DNA of 64,000 nt from Sphingomonas quercus (GTDB lineage Bacteria; Pseudomonadota; Alphaproteobacteria; Sphingomonadales; Sphingomonadaceae). How positions within the stretch are numbered: position 1 is the stretch's first letter; every line of letters begins with the position of its first letter. Shown piece after piece: positions 55,485 to 64,000 of this stretch. The notes beneath the pieces were generated by a model, which did no database searches, was not told the origin of the DNA, and worked only from the letters and a program-made list of their open reading frames with translations. The stretch spans positions 124,001 to 188,000 of the forward strand of contig NZ_JAHKRT010000007.1 in the NCBI RefSeq assembly GCF_018863195.1. The letters run 5' to 3'. Both the position numbers and the translations under genes were made by a program.

Positions 55485-55718
55485 ATGCCGATGGCGGCGG
55501 ACGAGATTGCGGCGATGATCCGGGAGAATATCCCGGATGCCGCCGTGGAGATCACCGATCTCGCCGGTGACGGCGATCATTATGCGGCGCGCGTCACCGC
55601 GGAAAGCTTCCGCGGCACCTCTCGCGTCGCCCAGCACCAGCGCGTCTACGCCGCGCTCGGCGGCCGGATGGGCGGCGTGCTCCATGCGCTCCAGCTTACC
55701 ACCGCCATTCCCGACTGA
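55485..55718 (+). CDS. BolA family protein
   Basis: A 77-aa BolA/IbaG-like protein with the class II KH fold. The conserved His ligand region reads SRVAQHQRVYAAL, with VTAESFRGTSRVAQH upstream. BolA proteins form [2Fe-2S]-bridged pairs with monothiol glutaredoxins, and the next gene is such a glutaredoxin. A second in-frame ATG lies at 55491. Confidence 0.92.
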   Translation: MPMAADEIAAMIRENIPDAAVEITDLAGDGDHYAARVTAESFRGTSRVAQHQRVYAALGGRMGGVLHALQLTTAIPD

Positions 55719-55730
55719 GGATTTTGCGAC

Positions 55731-56063
55731 ATGTCGAATGAAGCCCAGGCCCGTATCGCCGAGACGGTGAACACCAATCCCGTCGTGCTGTTCATGAAGG
55801 GCACGCCGCTTTTCCCGCAGTGCGGCTTTTCCAGCCGTGCGGTGGCCATCCTCGACCATATCGGCGTCGAATATGCTTCGGTCGACGTGCTGCAGGATCA
55901 GGGCATCCGCCAGGGCATCAAGGAATATTCCGACTGGCCGACCATCCCCCAGCTTTATGTGAAGGGCGAATTTGTCGGCGGTTCGGATATCCTCATGGAG
56001 ATGTACGAGGCCGGCGAGCTGGTGCAGCTGTTCGAGGAGCGGGGCATCGCGCACAAGGCGTGA
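55731..56063 (+). CDS. grxD: Monothiol glutaredoxin (Grx4/GrxD)
   Basis: A 110-aa class II glutaredoxin with the CGFS active site (Cys31 in [11 protein letters not shown]) and the glutathione-binding [16 protein letters not shown] and GGSDIL. It carries [2Fe-2S] clusters with glutathione and delivers them, together with BolA, to targets. It overlaps the following gene by one base (TGATG). Confidence 0.96.
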   Translation: MSNEAQARIAETVNTNPVVLFMKGTPLFPQCGFSSRAVAILDHIGVEYASVDVLQDQGIRQGIKEYSDWPTIPQLYVKGEFVGGSDILMEMYEAGELVQLFEERGIAHKA

Positions 56064-56995
56064 TGGCGCGCGCACCCCGTTCGGGTGGAAGGGCGACAAA
56101 GCGTGACCTTCTGCCCGAACGTCCCCATATCTCTTCCGTGACAGAGCAGGCGCCCGACCACGTCCAGCCCCTCTCGCCGCTCGTGCGGCGGGTGCTGGCT
56201 GCCAATCCGTCGCCCTTCACCTTCACCGGCACGCAGACCTATGTAGTGGGGAAGGGCGAGGTGGCGGTGATCGACCCCGGGCCCGATCTCTCGGCCCATA
56301 TCGACGCCATCCTCGCCGCCACGGCGGGCGAGCGCGTCACCGCGATCCTCTGCACCCACACCCATCGCGATCACAGCCCCGGCGCCGCCCCGCTCAAGGC
56401 GGCGACCGGCGCCGAGGTGATCGGTTGCGCGCCGCTGTCGCTCGACGATGACGGGCCGCGCGCCGATGCCGCGTTCGACACCGGCTACGCCCCCGACCGG
56501 GTGCTCGCCGACGGCGAGCGCGTGTCCGGCCCCGGCTGGACCCTGGAGGCGGTCGCCACCCCCGGCCACACCTCCAACCACCTGTGCTTCGCGCTGGCGG
56601 AGGAGCGGGCGCTGTTCAGCGGCGATCATGTCATGGGCTGGTCGACTACCGTCGTCTCGCCCCCGGACGGCGACATGGCCGCCTATATGGCGAGCCTCGA
56701 CCGGCTGATGGCGCGGGCCGATCATCTCTATTATCCCGCCCATGGCGAGCCGATCGCCGAGCCGCAGCGCTGGGTGCGCGGCCTCATCGGGCATCGGCGG
56801 CAGCGTGAGGGGCAGATATTGCGGCTGCTCGGCGAGGATGTCGGCCTGATCCCGGAGATGGTGGCGCGAATGTATTCCGGGATCGATCCGCGCCTGCATC
56901 CGGCGGCCGGCCGCTCCGTGCTCGCCCATCTCATCGACCTTGAGGCGCGCGCCCGCGTCGCCCGCGACAATGACCGGTGGAGGCTGGCTGCGTGA
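56063..56995 (+). CDS. Metallo-beta-lactamase-fold hydrolase (LACTB2-like)
   Basis: A 310-aa MBL-fold protein. Zinc ligands are in THTHRDH (His99, His101, Asp103, His104), then PGHTSNHL, the Asp in FSGDHVMGW and the His of PAHGEP. The C-terminal part is a winged-helix region as in LACTB2, a single-strand RNA endonuclease relative; the true substrate is unknown. ATG 56063 overlaps the grxD stop. GTG 56138, just before TEQAPDHVQPLSP, would give 285 aa and may be the real start, because the first 25 residues are basic and look unstructured. Confidence 0.85.
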   Translation: MARAPRSGGRATKRDLLPERPHISSVTEQAPDHVQPLSPLVRRVLAANPSPFTFTGTQTYVVGKGEVAVIDPGPDLSAHIDAILAATAGERVTAILCTHTHRDHSPGAAPLKAATGAEVIGCAPLSLDDDGPRADAAFDTGYAPDRVLADGERVSGPGWTLEAVATPGHTSNHLCFALAEERALFSGDHVMGWSTTVVSPPDGDMAAYMASLDRLMARADHLYYPAHGEPIAEPQRWVRGLIGHRRQREGQILRLLGEDVGLIPEMVARMYSGIDPRLHPAAGRSVLAHLIDLEARARVARDNDRWRLAA

Positions 56996-57672
56996 AGCGC
57001 ACGATCGTCATCCTGCTCGCCGCCGCCCTGATCGGACTGGGCGCGTGGTTGGGCCTTTCCAACCTCGGGCGCTGGTCGACGACCCCGCCCGATCCCGAGA
57101 CAGTGGCCTCGGCCAGCCTGCAGGGTCTGCGCGAGCAGAATCGGCTGACGCCGTTCGCGGCCCGCTTCGTGGCGGTGGTCACCTCCAGCCAGTCCCGCTT
57201 CGGCCTGTCCGCGCGCAAGACGATGATCATGCCGGGCACGGTGCGTTACGAGCTTGACCTTGCCCGTCTTCAGCAGCGCGACCTTGCGTGGAATCCGACG
57301 ACGCGGACGCTGACGATCACCCTGCCGCCGGTCGAGGTATCCGGCCCGGAAGTCGATATGGCCGGCATCAAGGAATATGATTCGGGCGGCGTGCTGATGG
57401 CGCTCACCCATGCCGAACAGGCGCTCGATCAGGCAAACCGCGCCGCCGCCCAGCGCCAGCTGGTGGCACAGGCGCGGGAGGCAGCGCCGCTCCGCCTTGC
57501 CCGGGACGCCGCGCGCAGTGCCGTCGAGCGCAGCTTCGCGATGCCGTTGCGCGCCGCCGGCATCGACGCGACGGTCAAGGCCCGCTTCGCCGACGAGCCC
57601 GATCCCGCCGCCGCGCCGGAATATGTCGACCATTCCACCTCGCTGAACGAGGTCTACGCCTCTCCCCGATAG
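56992..57672 (+). CDS. DUF4230 family protein
   Basis: A 226-aa protein with an N-terminal helix (about 4-20) and a periplasmic domain of the DUF4230 type: LVAVVTSSQSR-like strand, MPGTVRYELDL, then LTITLPPVEVSGPEVDM and a helical C-terminal half (HAEQALDQANRAAAQRQLV). Function is unknown. The start is GTG 56992, overlapping the MBL-fold gene stop as GTGA. Confidence 0.75.
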   Translation: MKRTIVILLAAALIGLGAWLGLSNLGRWSTTPPDPETVASASLQGLREQNRLTPFAARFVAVVTSSQSRFGLSARKTMIMPGTVRYELDLARLQQRDLAWNPTTRTLTITLPPVEVSGPEVDMAGIKEYDSGGVLMALTHAEQALDQANRAAAQRQLVAQAREAAPLRLARDAARSAVERSFAMPLRAAGIDATVKARFADEPDPAAAPEYVDHSTSLNEVYASPR

Positions 57673-57765
57673 GTCGGCCGACATCCCCTGCTTCGTCAAC
57701 TTCGCCTCAACTCTGGCGGGGCGGGCGGGTCTCGCCTATCTGGGCGGCGAAGAGGAGTTTCGACC

Positions 57766-58764
57766 ATGAACGCCGTCACCGAGAGCCTCAAGGGCGTCGA
57801 CATCCGCGCCGAGATCGATCGGCTTCGCAAGGAGCGCAATGCCGTCATCCTGGCCCATTATTATCAGGATCCGGTGATCCAGGATCTCGCCGATTTCGTC
57901 GGTGACAGCCTCGACCTGTCGCGCAAGGCGGCCGACACCGATGCCGAGGTGATCGCCTTTTGCGGCGTGCGCTTCATGGCCGAGGTCGCCAAGATCCTGT
58001 CGCCCGAGAAGACGGTGATCCTGCCGGACATGGCCGCCGGCTGCTCGCTGGAGGACAGCTGCCCGCCGCAGGAGTTCGCAGCCTTCCGCGCTGCCCATCC
58101 CGATCACATCGCGCTCACCTACATCAACTGCTCCGCGGCGGTGAAGGCGCATTCAGACATCATCGTCACCTCCTCCTCGGCGGAGAAGATCCTTGCCCAG
58201 CTGCCGCTGGATCAGAAGATCATCTTCGCCCCCGACAAGAATCTCGGCGCCTATTTCAATCGCAAGACCGGGCGGGACATGCTGCTCTGGCCGGGCGCCT
58301 GCATCGTTCACGAGGCGTTTTCGGAGACGGAGCTGCTGAAGCTCAAGGCGCTGCATCCCGGCGCGCCGGTCGCCGCCCACCCGGAATGCCCGGCCTATAT
58401 CCTCGATCATGCCGATCAGGTCGGGTCGACGCGCGCCATCCTCGAATTCGCGCTGGCGACGCAAGCGGACACGATCATCGTCGCCACCGAGCCGCACATC
58501 ATCCACCAGATGGAGAAGGCAGCGCCGCACAAGACCTTCATCGGCGCGCCCGGCGCCGACGGCAACTGCAACTGTAACATGTGCCCCTATATGGCGCTGA
58601 ACACGCTGGAGAAGCTTTACGTCGCGCTGCGCGACATGCAGCCCCGCATCGAGCTGGACGAGGCGACCCGCCTAGCCGCCAAGGCGCCGCTCGATCGCAT
58701 GCTGGCCATGGCCGCCGGCACGGTCGGCCTCGGCGATCTCGGCCTGCGCCAGGTGAAGGGGTGA
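57766..58764 (+). CDS. nadA: Quinolinate synthase
   Basis: A 332-aa [4Fe-4S] enzyme that condenses iminoaspartate with dihydroxyacetone phosphate to quinolinate in NAD synthesis. Conserved parts are [37 protein letters not shown] and the cysteine group [14 protein letters not shown]. nadC overlaps its stop. nadB is absent from the window. Confidence 0.96.
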   Translation: MNAVTESLKGVDIRAEIDRLRKERNAVILAHYYQDPVIQDLADFVGDSLDLSRKAADTDAEVIAFCGVRFMAEVAKILSPEKTVILPDMAAGCSLEDSCPPQEFAAFRAAHPDHIALTYINCSAAVKAHSDIIVTSSSAEKILAQLPLDQKIIFAPDKNLGAYFNRKTGRDMLLWPGACIVHEAFSETELLKLKALHPGAPVAAHPECPAYILDHADQVGSTRAILEFALATQADTIIVATEPHIIHQMEKAAPHKTFIGAPGADGNCNCNMCPYMALNTLEKLYVALRDMQPRIELDEATRLAAKAPLDRMLAMAAGTVGLGDLGLRQVKG

Positions 58765-59597
58765 TCGCGGGCTTCGACGTCGCCGCGTTCGTCGCCGCGA
58801 CTCTGGCCGAGGATCTGGGCGACGGCGGCGACATCACGTCGGCGGCCGTCATTCCCGAGCAGGCCCGCTTCACCGGCGTCATGGACAGTCGCGACGCGAT
58901 CACCGTCGCCGGCCTGCCCCTCGCCGAGGCGTTTTTCCGCACGCTCGATCCGGATGTCCGCATCGAGCGGCTGGTCGAGGATGGCGATCGCGTGTCGCGC
59001 GGCACCGATCTGATGCGGATCGAGGGCAGGGCGCGCGCGCTGCTCACCGCCGAGCGCTCGGCGCTCAACACCCTTCAGCATCTCTCGGGGGTCGCGACGC
59101 TGACGCGCACCTATGTCGACGCCATCGCGGGCACCGGCGCAGTGCTGCTCGACACGCGCAAGACCATTCCCGGGCTGCGCCTGCTCGAGAAATACGCCAC
59201 CCGCATGGGTGGAGCGACCAATCACCGCATGGGCCTGTGGGATGCGGCGATGATCAAGGATAATCACGTCGCCGTCGCCGGCGGCGTCGCCGAGGCCGCG
59301 GCGCGCGCCAGGGCAGCGGGTATCGCCCGCATCATCGTCGAGGTCGATCGCGTCGACCAGATCGAGCCGGCGCTGGCCGCCGGCGCCACCCATTTGCTGC
59401 TCGACAATATGCCGCCGGCAATCCTGCGCGGCGCCGTCACGCTGGTCGGCGGGCGCGTGCCGACCGAGGCATCGGGCGGCGTCACGCTGGAGACGATCCG
59501 GGCGATCGCGGAAACCGGCGTCACCTATATTTCGGTCGGCCGCTTGACCCAGTCGGCGCCGGCGGCAGACATCGGTCTCGACCTCGCCACTGCCTGA
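58761..59597 (+). CDS. nadC: Nicotinate-nucleotide pyrophosphorylase (carboxylating)
   Basis: A 278-aa quinolinate phosphoribosyltransferase, the next step after NadA. Motifs: [49 protein letters not shown] and [10 protein letters not shown]. The start is GTG 58761, four bases before the nadA stop, so the two enzymes are translated together. Confidence 0.96.
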   Translation: MIAGFDVAAFVAATLAEDLGDGGDITSAAVIPEQARFTGVMDSRDAITVAGLPLAEAFFRTLDPDVRIERLVEDGDRVSRGTDLMRIEGRARALLTAERSALNTLQHLSGVATLTRTYVDAIAGTGAVLLDTRKTIPGLRLLEKYATRMGGATNHRMGLWDAAMIKDNHVAVAGGVAEAAARARAAGIARIIVEVDRVDQIEPALAAGATHLLLDNMPPAILRGAVTLVGGRVPTEASGGVTLETIRAIAETGVTYISVGRLTQSAPAADIGLDLATA

Positions 59598-59609
59598 CCC
59601 GGAGCCTTG

Positions 59610-60323
59610 ATGCGCGCCCTGATCCTCGCTTTGCCGGCCCTGCTTGCCGCGCCCACGATGCTCTCCGCCCAGACGCCGGCGAGCTGCCCGTTGCCGGGCG
59701 CGCTGATCACCCCGCACGATGCGCTGCCGAACGAGAACGAGCCGCGCCGCGTCGTGCCGATCGGCGGCTATACCCTGGCGATCAGCTGGTCGCCGGAATT
59801 TTGTCGCGGCAAGCCGGCGAGCTACAGCTTCCAGTGCAGCGGGCGTGCCCGGTTCGGCTTCGTGCTCCACGGGCTGTGGCCGGACGGGAAGGGGAAGGAT
59901 TGGCCCCAATATTGCGCGCCGACCGGGATCGTCTCCCCGCGCACGATCCGCGGCATGATGTGCGCAACGCCCTCCGAACAGCTCATCCAGCATGAATGGG
60001 CCAAGCACGGCACCTGCATGCCCGGCGAGACGCCCGAAAGCTATTTCGCGCGCTCCTCGGCGATGTACCGCCAGCTCCGCTTCCCGGACATGGACCGTCT
60101 GTCGCGTGATCGGTCGCTGACGGTGGGCGGCTTCCAGCGCGCCTTCGCCGCCGTCAATCCTGGCCTGCGTGCGGACATGATGCGCGTCACGGTGACGCGG
60201 GCCGGCTGGCTCGATGAACTATGGCTGTGTCGCGACACGCGGCTCCGGCCGGTGCGCTGCCCGGCGCATCAGGGCGGCGCGGCGCCGCAGCGTCCGCTCA
60301 GGATCCAGCGCGGTCGAGCGTGA
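59610..60323 (+). CDS. Secreted ribonuclease T2 family protein
   Basis: A 237-aa periplasmic RNase with a signal peptide (residues 1 to about 20, ends MLSAQ). Both catalytic segments are intact: FVLHGLWPDG with His87, and HEWAKHGTC with His128, Glu129 and His133. It cleaves RNA through a 2',3'-cyclic phosphate. Several cysteines fit disulfides. GGAG precedes ATG 59610. Its last 26 bases overlap the convergent DUF4112 gene. Confidence 0.92.
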   Translation: MRALILALPALLAAPTMLSAQTPASCPLPGALITPHDALPNENEPRRVVPIGGYTLAISWSPEFCRGKPASYSFQCSGRARFGFVLHGLWPDGKGKDWPQYCAPTGIVSPRTIRGMMCATPSEQLIQHEWAKHGTCMPGETPESYFARSSAMYRQLRFPDMDRLSRDRSLTVGGFQRAFAAVNPGLRADMMRVTVTRAGWLDELWLCRDTRLRPVRCPAHQGGAAPQRPLRIQRGRA

Positions 60324-60687
60324 CGATCGCCTGACCCGGGTGATGCCGGTCGAGGTGGCGGCGAACGATGCGCAGGTTGCGGCTGTTGGAGCGCCAGGCG
60401 AAATCGAATATGTCGCCGACCACCGGGATCGCGCCGAGCAGCGTGTCGATGCCGATGTTCGCCGCCATCCGCGTCATCTGCCATTTCGACATGCCGAGGT
60501 TGCGCGCTTCCCAGATCAGGTAGGCGCCGAGCATCGCCCCCATGACGTCGCCGACCACCGGCACCAGCCCCATCACCGCGTCGAGGCCGATCGGGCGGTT
60601 GATGATCGGCAGCGTCATGCTCCGCTCCAGCATCAGCTCCATCCGCTCGACGCGGCGGCGGACGGTGAGCGGGTCGGGGCGTGGCAT
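60298..60687 (-). CDS. DUF4112 family protein
   Basis: A 129-aa protein with two amphipathic or membrane-facing segments, LDAVMGLVPVVGDVMGAML and IDTLLGAIPVVGDIFDFAW, the repeated GxxPVVGD pattern of DUF4112. Function is unknown; the family is probably membrane-associated. It lies five bases after the substrate-binding-protein gene stop... i.e. downstream of it on the minus strand, and may be cotranscribed with it. Confidence 0.82.
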   Translation of the reverse strand: MPRPDPLTVRRRVERMELMLERSMTLPIINRPIGLDAVMGLVPVVGDVMGAMLGAYLIWEARNLGMSKWQMTRMAANIGIDTLLGAIPVVGDIFDFAWRSNSRNLRIVRRHLDRHHPGQAIVTLDRAGS

Positions 60688-60692
60688 GGCGA

Positions 60693-62171
60693 TCAGCGGC
60701 GGTCGCGGTCGGCGCGGAGATGGCGGGCCGGGTGGAAGGCGCGGGGGCTTTCCCGCCAACCGGTCATCCGCCGCCCGACCAGCGACCAGCGCAGCGGCCG
60801 GGCGAGCGCGATATAGGGCACGTTCTGGGTGATCAGCCGGTCCGCCTCGCGCAGCATCACCGTCCGCTCGGCAAGCGTCGGCGCGTTGCGCGCGGCGATC
60901 AGCGCGCGGTCGCTCTCGCTGGTGCAGGGCACCTTCATCGCGCAGGCAAATCGGCGCAGATACCAGCTGGCGATCTCGCCCGGGGCGACCTGATCGACCA
61001 GCCGCAGGTCGGCCGGCGCATCCGCCGCCACCCGCGTCACCGCGACGCCAAGCGCCCGCCAATCCTGCGCCAGCCGGGCGAACACCAGCCGGCTGCCCGG
61101 GCCGTCGGGCAGGGCGACGCGCAATGCCGGAGGTTCGCCGTGCGCGCTACGCCAGATCGCGATCGAAGCGGCGGCGTCGGTGCGCCGGGTGTCGAGCGGC
61201 TGGTCCGCCCAGTCCGGCTCGCTTGCCATCGGCAGGTCGGCGACGTCTCCGCCGATCAGCCGCGTCTCGGGTTGCCAGCCGGGCGCGTCGAAGGCGGCGA
61301 CGAGGGCCTCGCGGTCGATCGCCATGGCGAGCGCGCGGCGCACTGTCGGCGTACCAATGAACGAATCGGACGGCGCCTCGGCAAACGTCAGGCCGAACAG
61401 ACCCGTCGCCGGATCGAAGCGCAGCGCCCCCGGCGGCAATTCGCTCGCGGCATGGGCGATGGGCAGGTCTACGAAGCGGCCGCCGAGCACGCCGTCCGAG
61501 CGGCCCATGGCGAAGCGGACCACCGCCGCCGCCACCCGCTCGCCGCGGAGCCGGATGGTGTCGGCGTCGGTCTGTAGCGGCGCGCCGGGATCGGCTTCCG
61601 GGTCCTGCATCACCCGCGGGCGCAGCACGATCGCGCCGTCCTTCGCTACCGAGGCGAGATAGGGCCCGGAGCCCTCGTCATCCTGCATCACCGCGAACTC
61701 GGGCTGGGCGAACAGCTGAAGCAGATTCGGGCGCGGCGAGGACAGGCGCACGTCCACCACCTGCGGCGTGACCGCGACGATATCGGTGATCGCGCCGGTG
61801 ATCGGCAGATAGGGGTTGCGGCTGCGCTGGGCGATGGCAAGCTTCAGCCGCCTGGCGACGTCTGCCGCCTCCACCGGCCGCCCGTCCGCCCAGTCGACGT
61901 CCGACAGGCGGAAGATGATGCTGAGGCCGTTGTTCGAAACCGTCCAGCGTTCGGCAAGCGCCGGTTCGGTCTGGCCGGATGCATCGAAGGCGACGAGCCC
62001 TTGCGCGGTGGCATCGGTGAGGAGGGCGGCCGGCGCCTCCAGCGGATGGCGTGCGCGATCGGCGAGCTTCGGTGCTGGCCCGATCACGCTCACCACGATC
62101 GGCTTGTCGTCCCCGCCGAGACCGCAGCCGGCGAGGAGCAGGGGCATGAGGAGACGGACGCATTGCTTCAT
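60693..62171 (-). CDS. Lipoprotein substrate-binding protein, ABC peptide/nickel type (SBP family 5)
   Basis: A 492-aa lipoprotein: the signal MKQCVRLLMPLLLAGCGLGG has a lipobox LAGC with Cys16. The body follows the DppA/OppA pattern (EPALAERWTVSNNGLSIIFRL, VDWADGRPVEAADVARRLK, VRRALAMAIDREALV). It would bind peptides or similar solutes in the periplasm. No permease or ATPase gene is next to it. ATG 62171 was chosen for the lipoprotein signal; the frame runs open through the tRNA, which is not coding. Confidence 0.85.
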   Translation of the reverse strand: MKQCVRLLMPLLLAGCGLGGDDKPIVVSVIGPAPKLADRARHPLEAPAALLTDATAQGLVAFDASGQTEPALAERWTVSNNGLSIIFRLSDVDWADGRPVEAADVARRLKLAIAQRSRNPYLPITGAITDIVAVTPQVVDVRLSSPRPNLLQLFAQPEFAVMQDDEGSGPYLASVAKDGAIVLRPRVMQDPEADPGAPLQTDADTIRLRGERVAAAVVRFAMGRSDGVLGGRFVDLPIAHAASELPPGALRFDPATGLFGLTFAEAPSDSFIGTPTVRRALAMAIDREALVAAFDAPGWQPETRLIGGDVADLPMASEPDWADQPLDTRRTDAAASIAIWRSAHGEPPALRVALPDGPGSRLVFARLAQDWRALGVAVTRVAADAPADLRLVDQVAPGEIASWYLRRFACAMKVPCTSESDRALIAARNAPTLAERTVMLREADRLITQNVPYIALARPLRWSLVGRRMTGWRESPRAFHPARHLRADRDRR

Positions 62172-62217
62172 CGGCGCAACCATAGACCGACGAAGGGCCG
62201 CTCGTCCAAGAGAGGAA

Positions 62218-62301
62218 TGGTGCGGACGGCGGGACTCGAACCCGCACTCCATAGGAAGCCGATTTTAAGTCGGCTGCGTCTACCGGTTTCGCCACGTCCG
62301 C
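62218..62301 (-). tRNA. tRNA-Leu (anticodon TAA)
   Basis: An 84-nt cloverleaf with a long variable arm and encoded CCA (read on the minus strand). The acceptor GCGGACG pairs with CGTCCGC and the discriminator is A. The anticodon stem GCCGA/TCGGC holds the loop CTTAAAA, giving TAA for codon UUA. Confidence 0.95.
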
Positions 62302-62361
62302 GCCGCCCCCAGAAGGCGCGCGGAGGGACATCCGTCAAGCGGGAAGCCGAATGCGAACGCC

Positions 62362-62640
62362 TCAGACGTTGAGGCGCGCGCGCATTTCCTTGCCCGGCTT
62401 GAAATAGGGCACGCGCTTGGCCTGCACATCGACGGCATCGCCGGTGCGCGGGTTGCGGCCCGTGCGCGCTTCACGCCCCCGAGTGGAAAAGGCGCCGAAG
62501 CCGCGCAGTTCGACGCGGCCGCCGCTGGCGAGGTGAACGGTGATCGTGTCGAAGAAGGTCGTCACGATGCGCTCGACATCCTTGATCGGAAGATCAGGAT
62601 GGTCCCTGGACAGCAGCTGGATCAGCTCGGAACGGATCAT
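62362..62640 (-). CDS. ihfB: Integration host factor subunit beta
   Basis: A 92-aa HU/IHF-family DNA-bending protein. [22 protein letters not shown] and the arm [10 protein letters not shown] are as in IhfB, including the extra residues that separate it from HU. IHF bends DNA sharply at specific sites. It is downstream of rpsA on the same strand, the classical rpsA-ihfB order. Confidence 0.93.
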   Translation of the reverse strand: MIRSELIQLLSRDHPDLPIKDVERIVTTFFDTITVHLASGGRVELRGFGAFSTRGREARTGRNPRTGDAVDVQAKRVPYFKPGKEMRARLNV

Positions 62641-62832
62641 TGCACCCCCTTGCGCTGACTTGACCGCCCCTCGTCACCGCATGTGCGCACCACAAACAGC
62701 ATCGGATCAGGCTCGGTGTCGCCACTGCCCCCCGCAGTAAGCCGTGGCGGGAGCGGATGGCATAAAAACAGATCAATGTCACCTGTTGCGTCATTGCCGT
62801 GCGGCGGGTCGCTATCTGCCGACGCCGAAACG

Positions 62833-62859
62833 AAAAACGGCCGGCGCAAAGGCCGGCCG
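62833..62859 (-). terminator. Rho-independent terminator after rpsA
   Basis: On the minus strand an 8-bp perfect stem (62852-62859 with 62838-62845) with a six-base loop is followed by TTTTT. It lies 30 bases after the rpsA stop and separates it from ihfB. Confidence 0.85.
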
Positions 62860-62888
62860 CTTCCGTTTTTTGAGGGAATCACCCCGGC

Positions 62889-64000
62889 TTACTGATTCTC
62901 CTGACGGGCCTTCAGCGCCTCGCCAAGGATATCGCCGAGCGACGCGCCCGAATCGGAGGAGCCATACTGGGCCACCGCCTGCTTCTCTTCCGCCATCTGC
63001 ATCGCCTTGACGGAGAAGTTCGGCTTCTTCGAGCGATCGAAGCCGATCACCATCGCGTCGAACTTCTGGCCGACCTGGAAGCGCTCCGGACGCTGCTCGT
63101 CGCGGTCGCGGCCGAGATCGGCGCGACGGATGAACCCGGTGACGCCATCGTCGCCGACCTGCACCTCGAGGCCGCCGTCGCGAACCTCGAGCACGGTGAC
63201 GGTGACGACCTCGTTCTTGGACACGCCGCCGGCCGAAGTGCCGCCGGTGGCGACGCCGCCACGCTCAAGCTGCTTCATGCCGAGCGAGATGCGCTCCTTC
63301 TCCGGATCGATGTCGAGCACGACGGCGGTCACCGTCTCGCCCTTGTGATGGAGGTTCAGCGCTTCCTCGCCGGACACGCCCCAGGCGATGTCGGACATGT
63401 GGACCATGCCGTCCACATCGCCGTCCAGGCCGATGAACAGGCCGAATTCGGTGGCGTTCTTCACTTCGCCCTCGACGGTCGAGCCGACCGGGTGCTTCTC
63501 GGCGAAGGCCTCCCACGGATTGGCCTGGGCCTGCTTCAGGCCGAGGCTGATGCGACGCTTCTCGGCGTCGACCTCGAGGATGACGACCTCGACCTCCTGG
63601 GAGGTGGAGACGATCTTGCCCGGATGGACGTTCTTCTTGGTCCAGCTCATCTCCGAGACGTGGACCAGGCCCTCGATGCCCGGCTCCAGCTCGACGAAGG
63701 CGCCATATTCGGTGATGTTGGTGACGCGGCCGGTGAACTTGCCGCCGATCGGGTACTTCGCGGCGGCGCCTTCCCACGGATCGCTCTCGAGCTGCTTCAT
63801 GCCGAGCGAGATGCGCTGCGTGTCCTTGTTGATGCGGATGATCTGGACGCGCACGGTGTCGCCGATATTGATCATCTCGGACGGATGGCCGACGCGCTTG
63901 TAGCTGAGGTCGGTGACGTGCAGCAGGCCGTCAATGCCGCCGAGGTCGACGAAGGCGCCGTAATCGGTGATGTTCTTCACCACGCCGTCGATCACCTGGC
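62889..64000 (-). CDS. rpsA: 30S ribosomal protein S1 (partial, 3' part)
   Basis: The C-terminal roughly 370 residues of ribosomal protein S1, with the 5' part beyond the window. Four S1 RNA-binding repeats are visible: one starts GVVKNITDYGAFVDLGGIDG, then GRVTNITEYGAFVELEPG, GEVKNATEFGLFIGL and a more divergent last one (VLEVRDGGLEVQVGDD). S1 unfolds and recruits mRNA leaders to the 30S subunit. The C-terminus is a short charged tail (GEALKARQENQ). Confidence 0.97.
   Translation of the reverse strand, partial: QVIDGVVKNITDYGAFVDLGGIDGLLHVTDLSYKRVGHPSEMINIGDTVRVQIIRINKDTQRISLGMKQLESDPWEGAAAKYPIGGKFTGRVTNITEYGAFVELEPGIEGLVHVSEMSWTKKNVHPGKIVSTSQEVEVVILEVDAEKRRISLGLKQAQANPWEAFAEKHPVGSTVEGEVKNATEFGLFIGLDGDVDGMVHMSDIAWGVSGEEALNLHHKGETVTAVVLDIDPEKERISLGMKQLERGGVATGGTSAGGVSKNEVVTVTVLEVRDGGLEVQVGDDGVTGFIRRADLGRDRDEQRPERFQVGQKFDAMVIGFDRSKKPNFSVKAMQMAEEKQAVAQYGSSDSGASLGDILGEALKARQENQ

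Noticed and set aside
62001-62372. Plus-strand frame containing GLEPALHRKP over the tRNA-Leu gene
   Set aside because: Antisense reading of the tRNA; no independent support.
1-64000. Mobile elements, prophage, attachment sites or CRISPR arrays
   Set aside because: No transposase, integrase, phage structural gene, direct repeats flanking tRNAs, or regularly spaced repeats were seen.

Overview
The window is GC-rich chromosomal DNA of an alphaproteobacterium, most likely of the order Sphingomonadales. The evidence is a PEPxxWA-type C-terminal sorting signal (595-1497), an NDUFA12-type complex I subunit, a DUF1476/F-ATPase zeta inhibitor, a fused ThiS-ThiG, two-domain cold-shock protein, and short type-2 ArgC. 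I see no phage, integrase, transposase or CRISPR array. Coding density is very high: no stretch over 300 bases lacks a gene or tRNA. Several gene pairs share ATGA, GTGA or TGATG junctions. CDS coordinates include the stop codon.

Layout. 1-5433: proteostasis block, clpX (3' end), a PEP-CTERM protein, glutaminase, lon and hupB. 5532-5744: tRNA-Val and tRNA-His. 5844-7821: Leu/Glu-type amino acid dehydrogenase convergent with an EamA transporter. 7927-12690: cytochrome c maturation operon ccmC-D-E-F-G-H-I, with overlapping starts and stops throughout. 12910-18987: Kup, a GST, a 2H phosphoesterase, DUF3775, tRNA-Met and a secreted penicillin-acylase-type amidase. 19019-23135: DUF2946, TonB receptor and PepSY protein, a metal-uptake set. 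23642-26222: acpP, fabF and mltG. 26237-28390 (minus): argC, an NlpC/P60 hydrolase and a MarR regulator.

28536-32110 (minus) is the most interesting region. It is a compact three-gene set: a large protein with a DUF1353-like part and an HExxH...ExFAE metallopeptidase signature, a bacterial gasdermin (268 aa, its only cysteine at position 7), and a V8-like serine protease that overlaps the gasdermin stop. This reads as a protease-activated pore-forming cell-death (probable anti-phage) system.

32196-37021: redox/electrophile cluster (hydrolase-OsmC fusion, OsmC, two pirins, a small unknown protein) with a divergent LysR regulator. 37035-42574: a GGDEF/EAL protein with a degenerate EAL half, a lone fatty acyl-AMP ligase, recX and a double cold-shock protein. 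42837-48588: NDUFA12, mlaD and DUF2155 meet the minus-strand aroQ-accB-accC-arsC...aat set, with DUF2155 and aat overlapping tail to tail by about 200 bp. 48644-57672: thiSG, CsbD, scoAB, a serine hydrolase, leuCD, ATPase zeta, bolA-grxD, a metallo-beta-lactamase-fold protein and DUF4230. 57766-60323: nadA-nadC and RNase T2. 60298-64000 (minus): DUF4112, a lipoprotein substrate-binding protein, tRNA-Leu, ihfB and the 3' part of rpsA.
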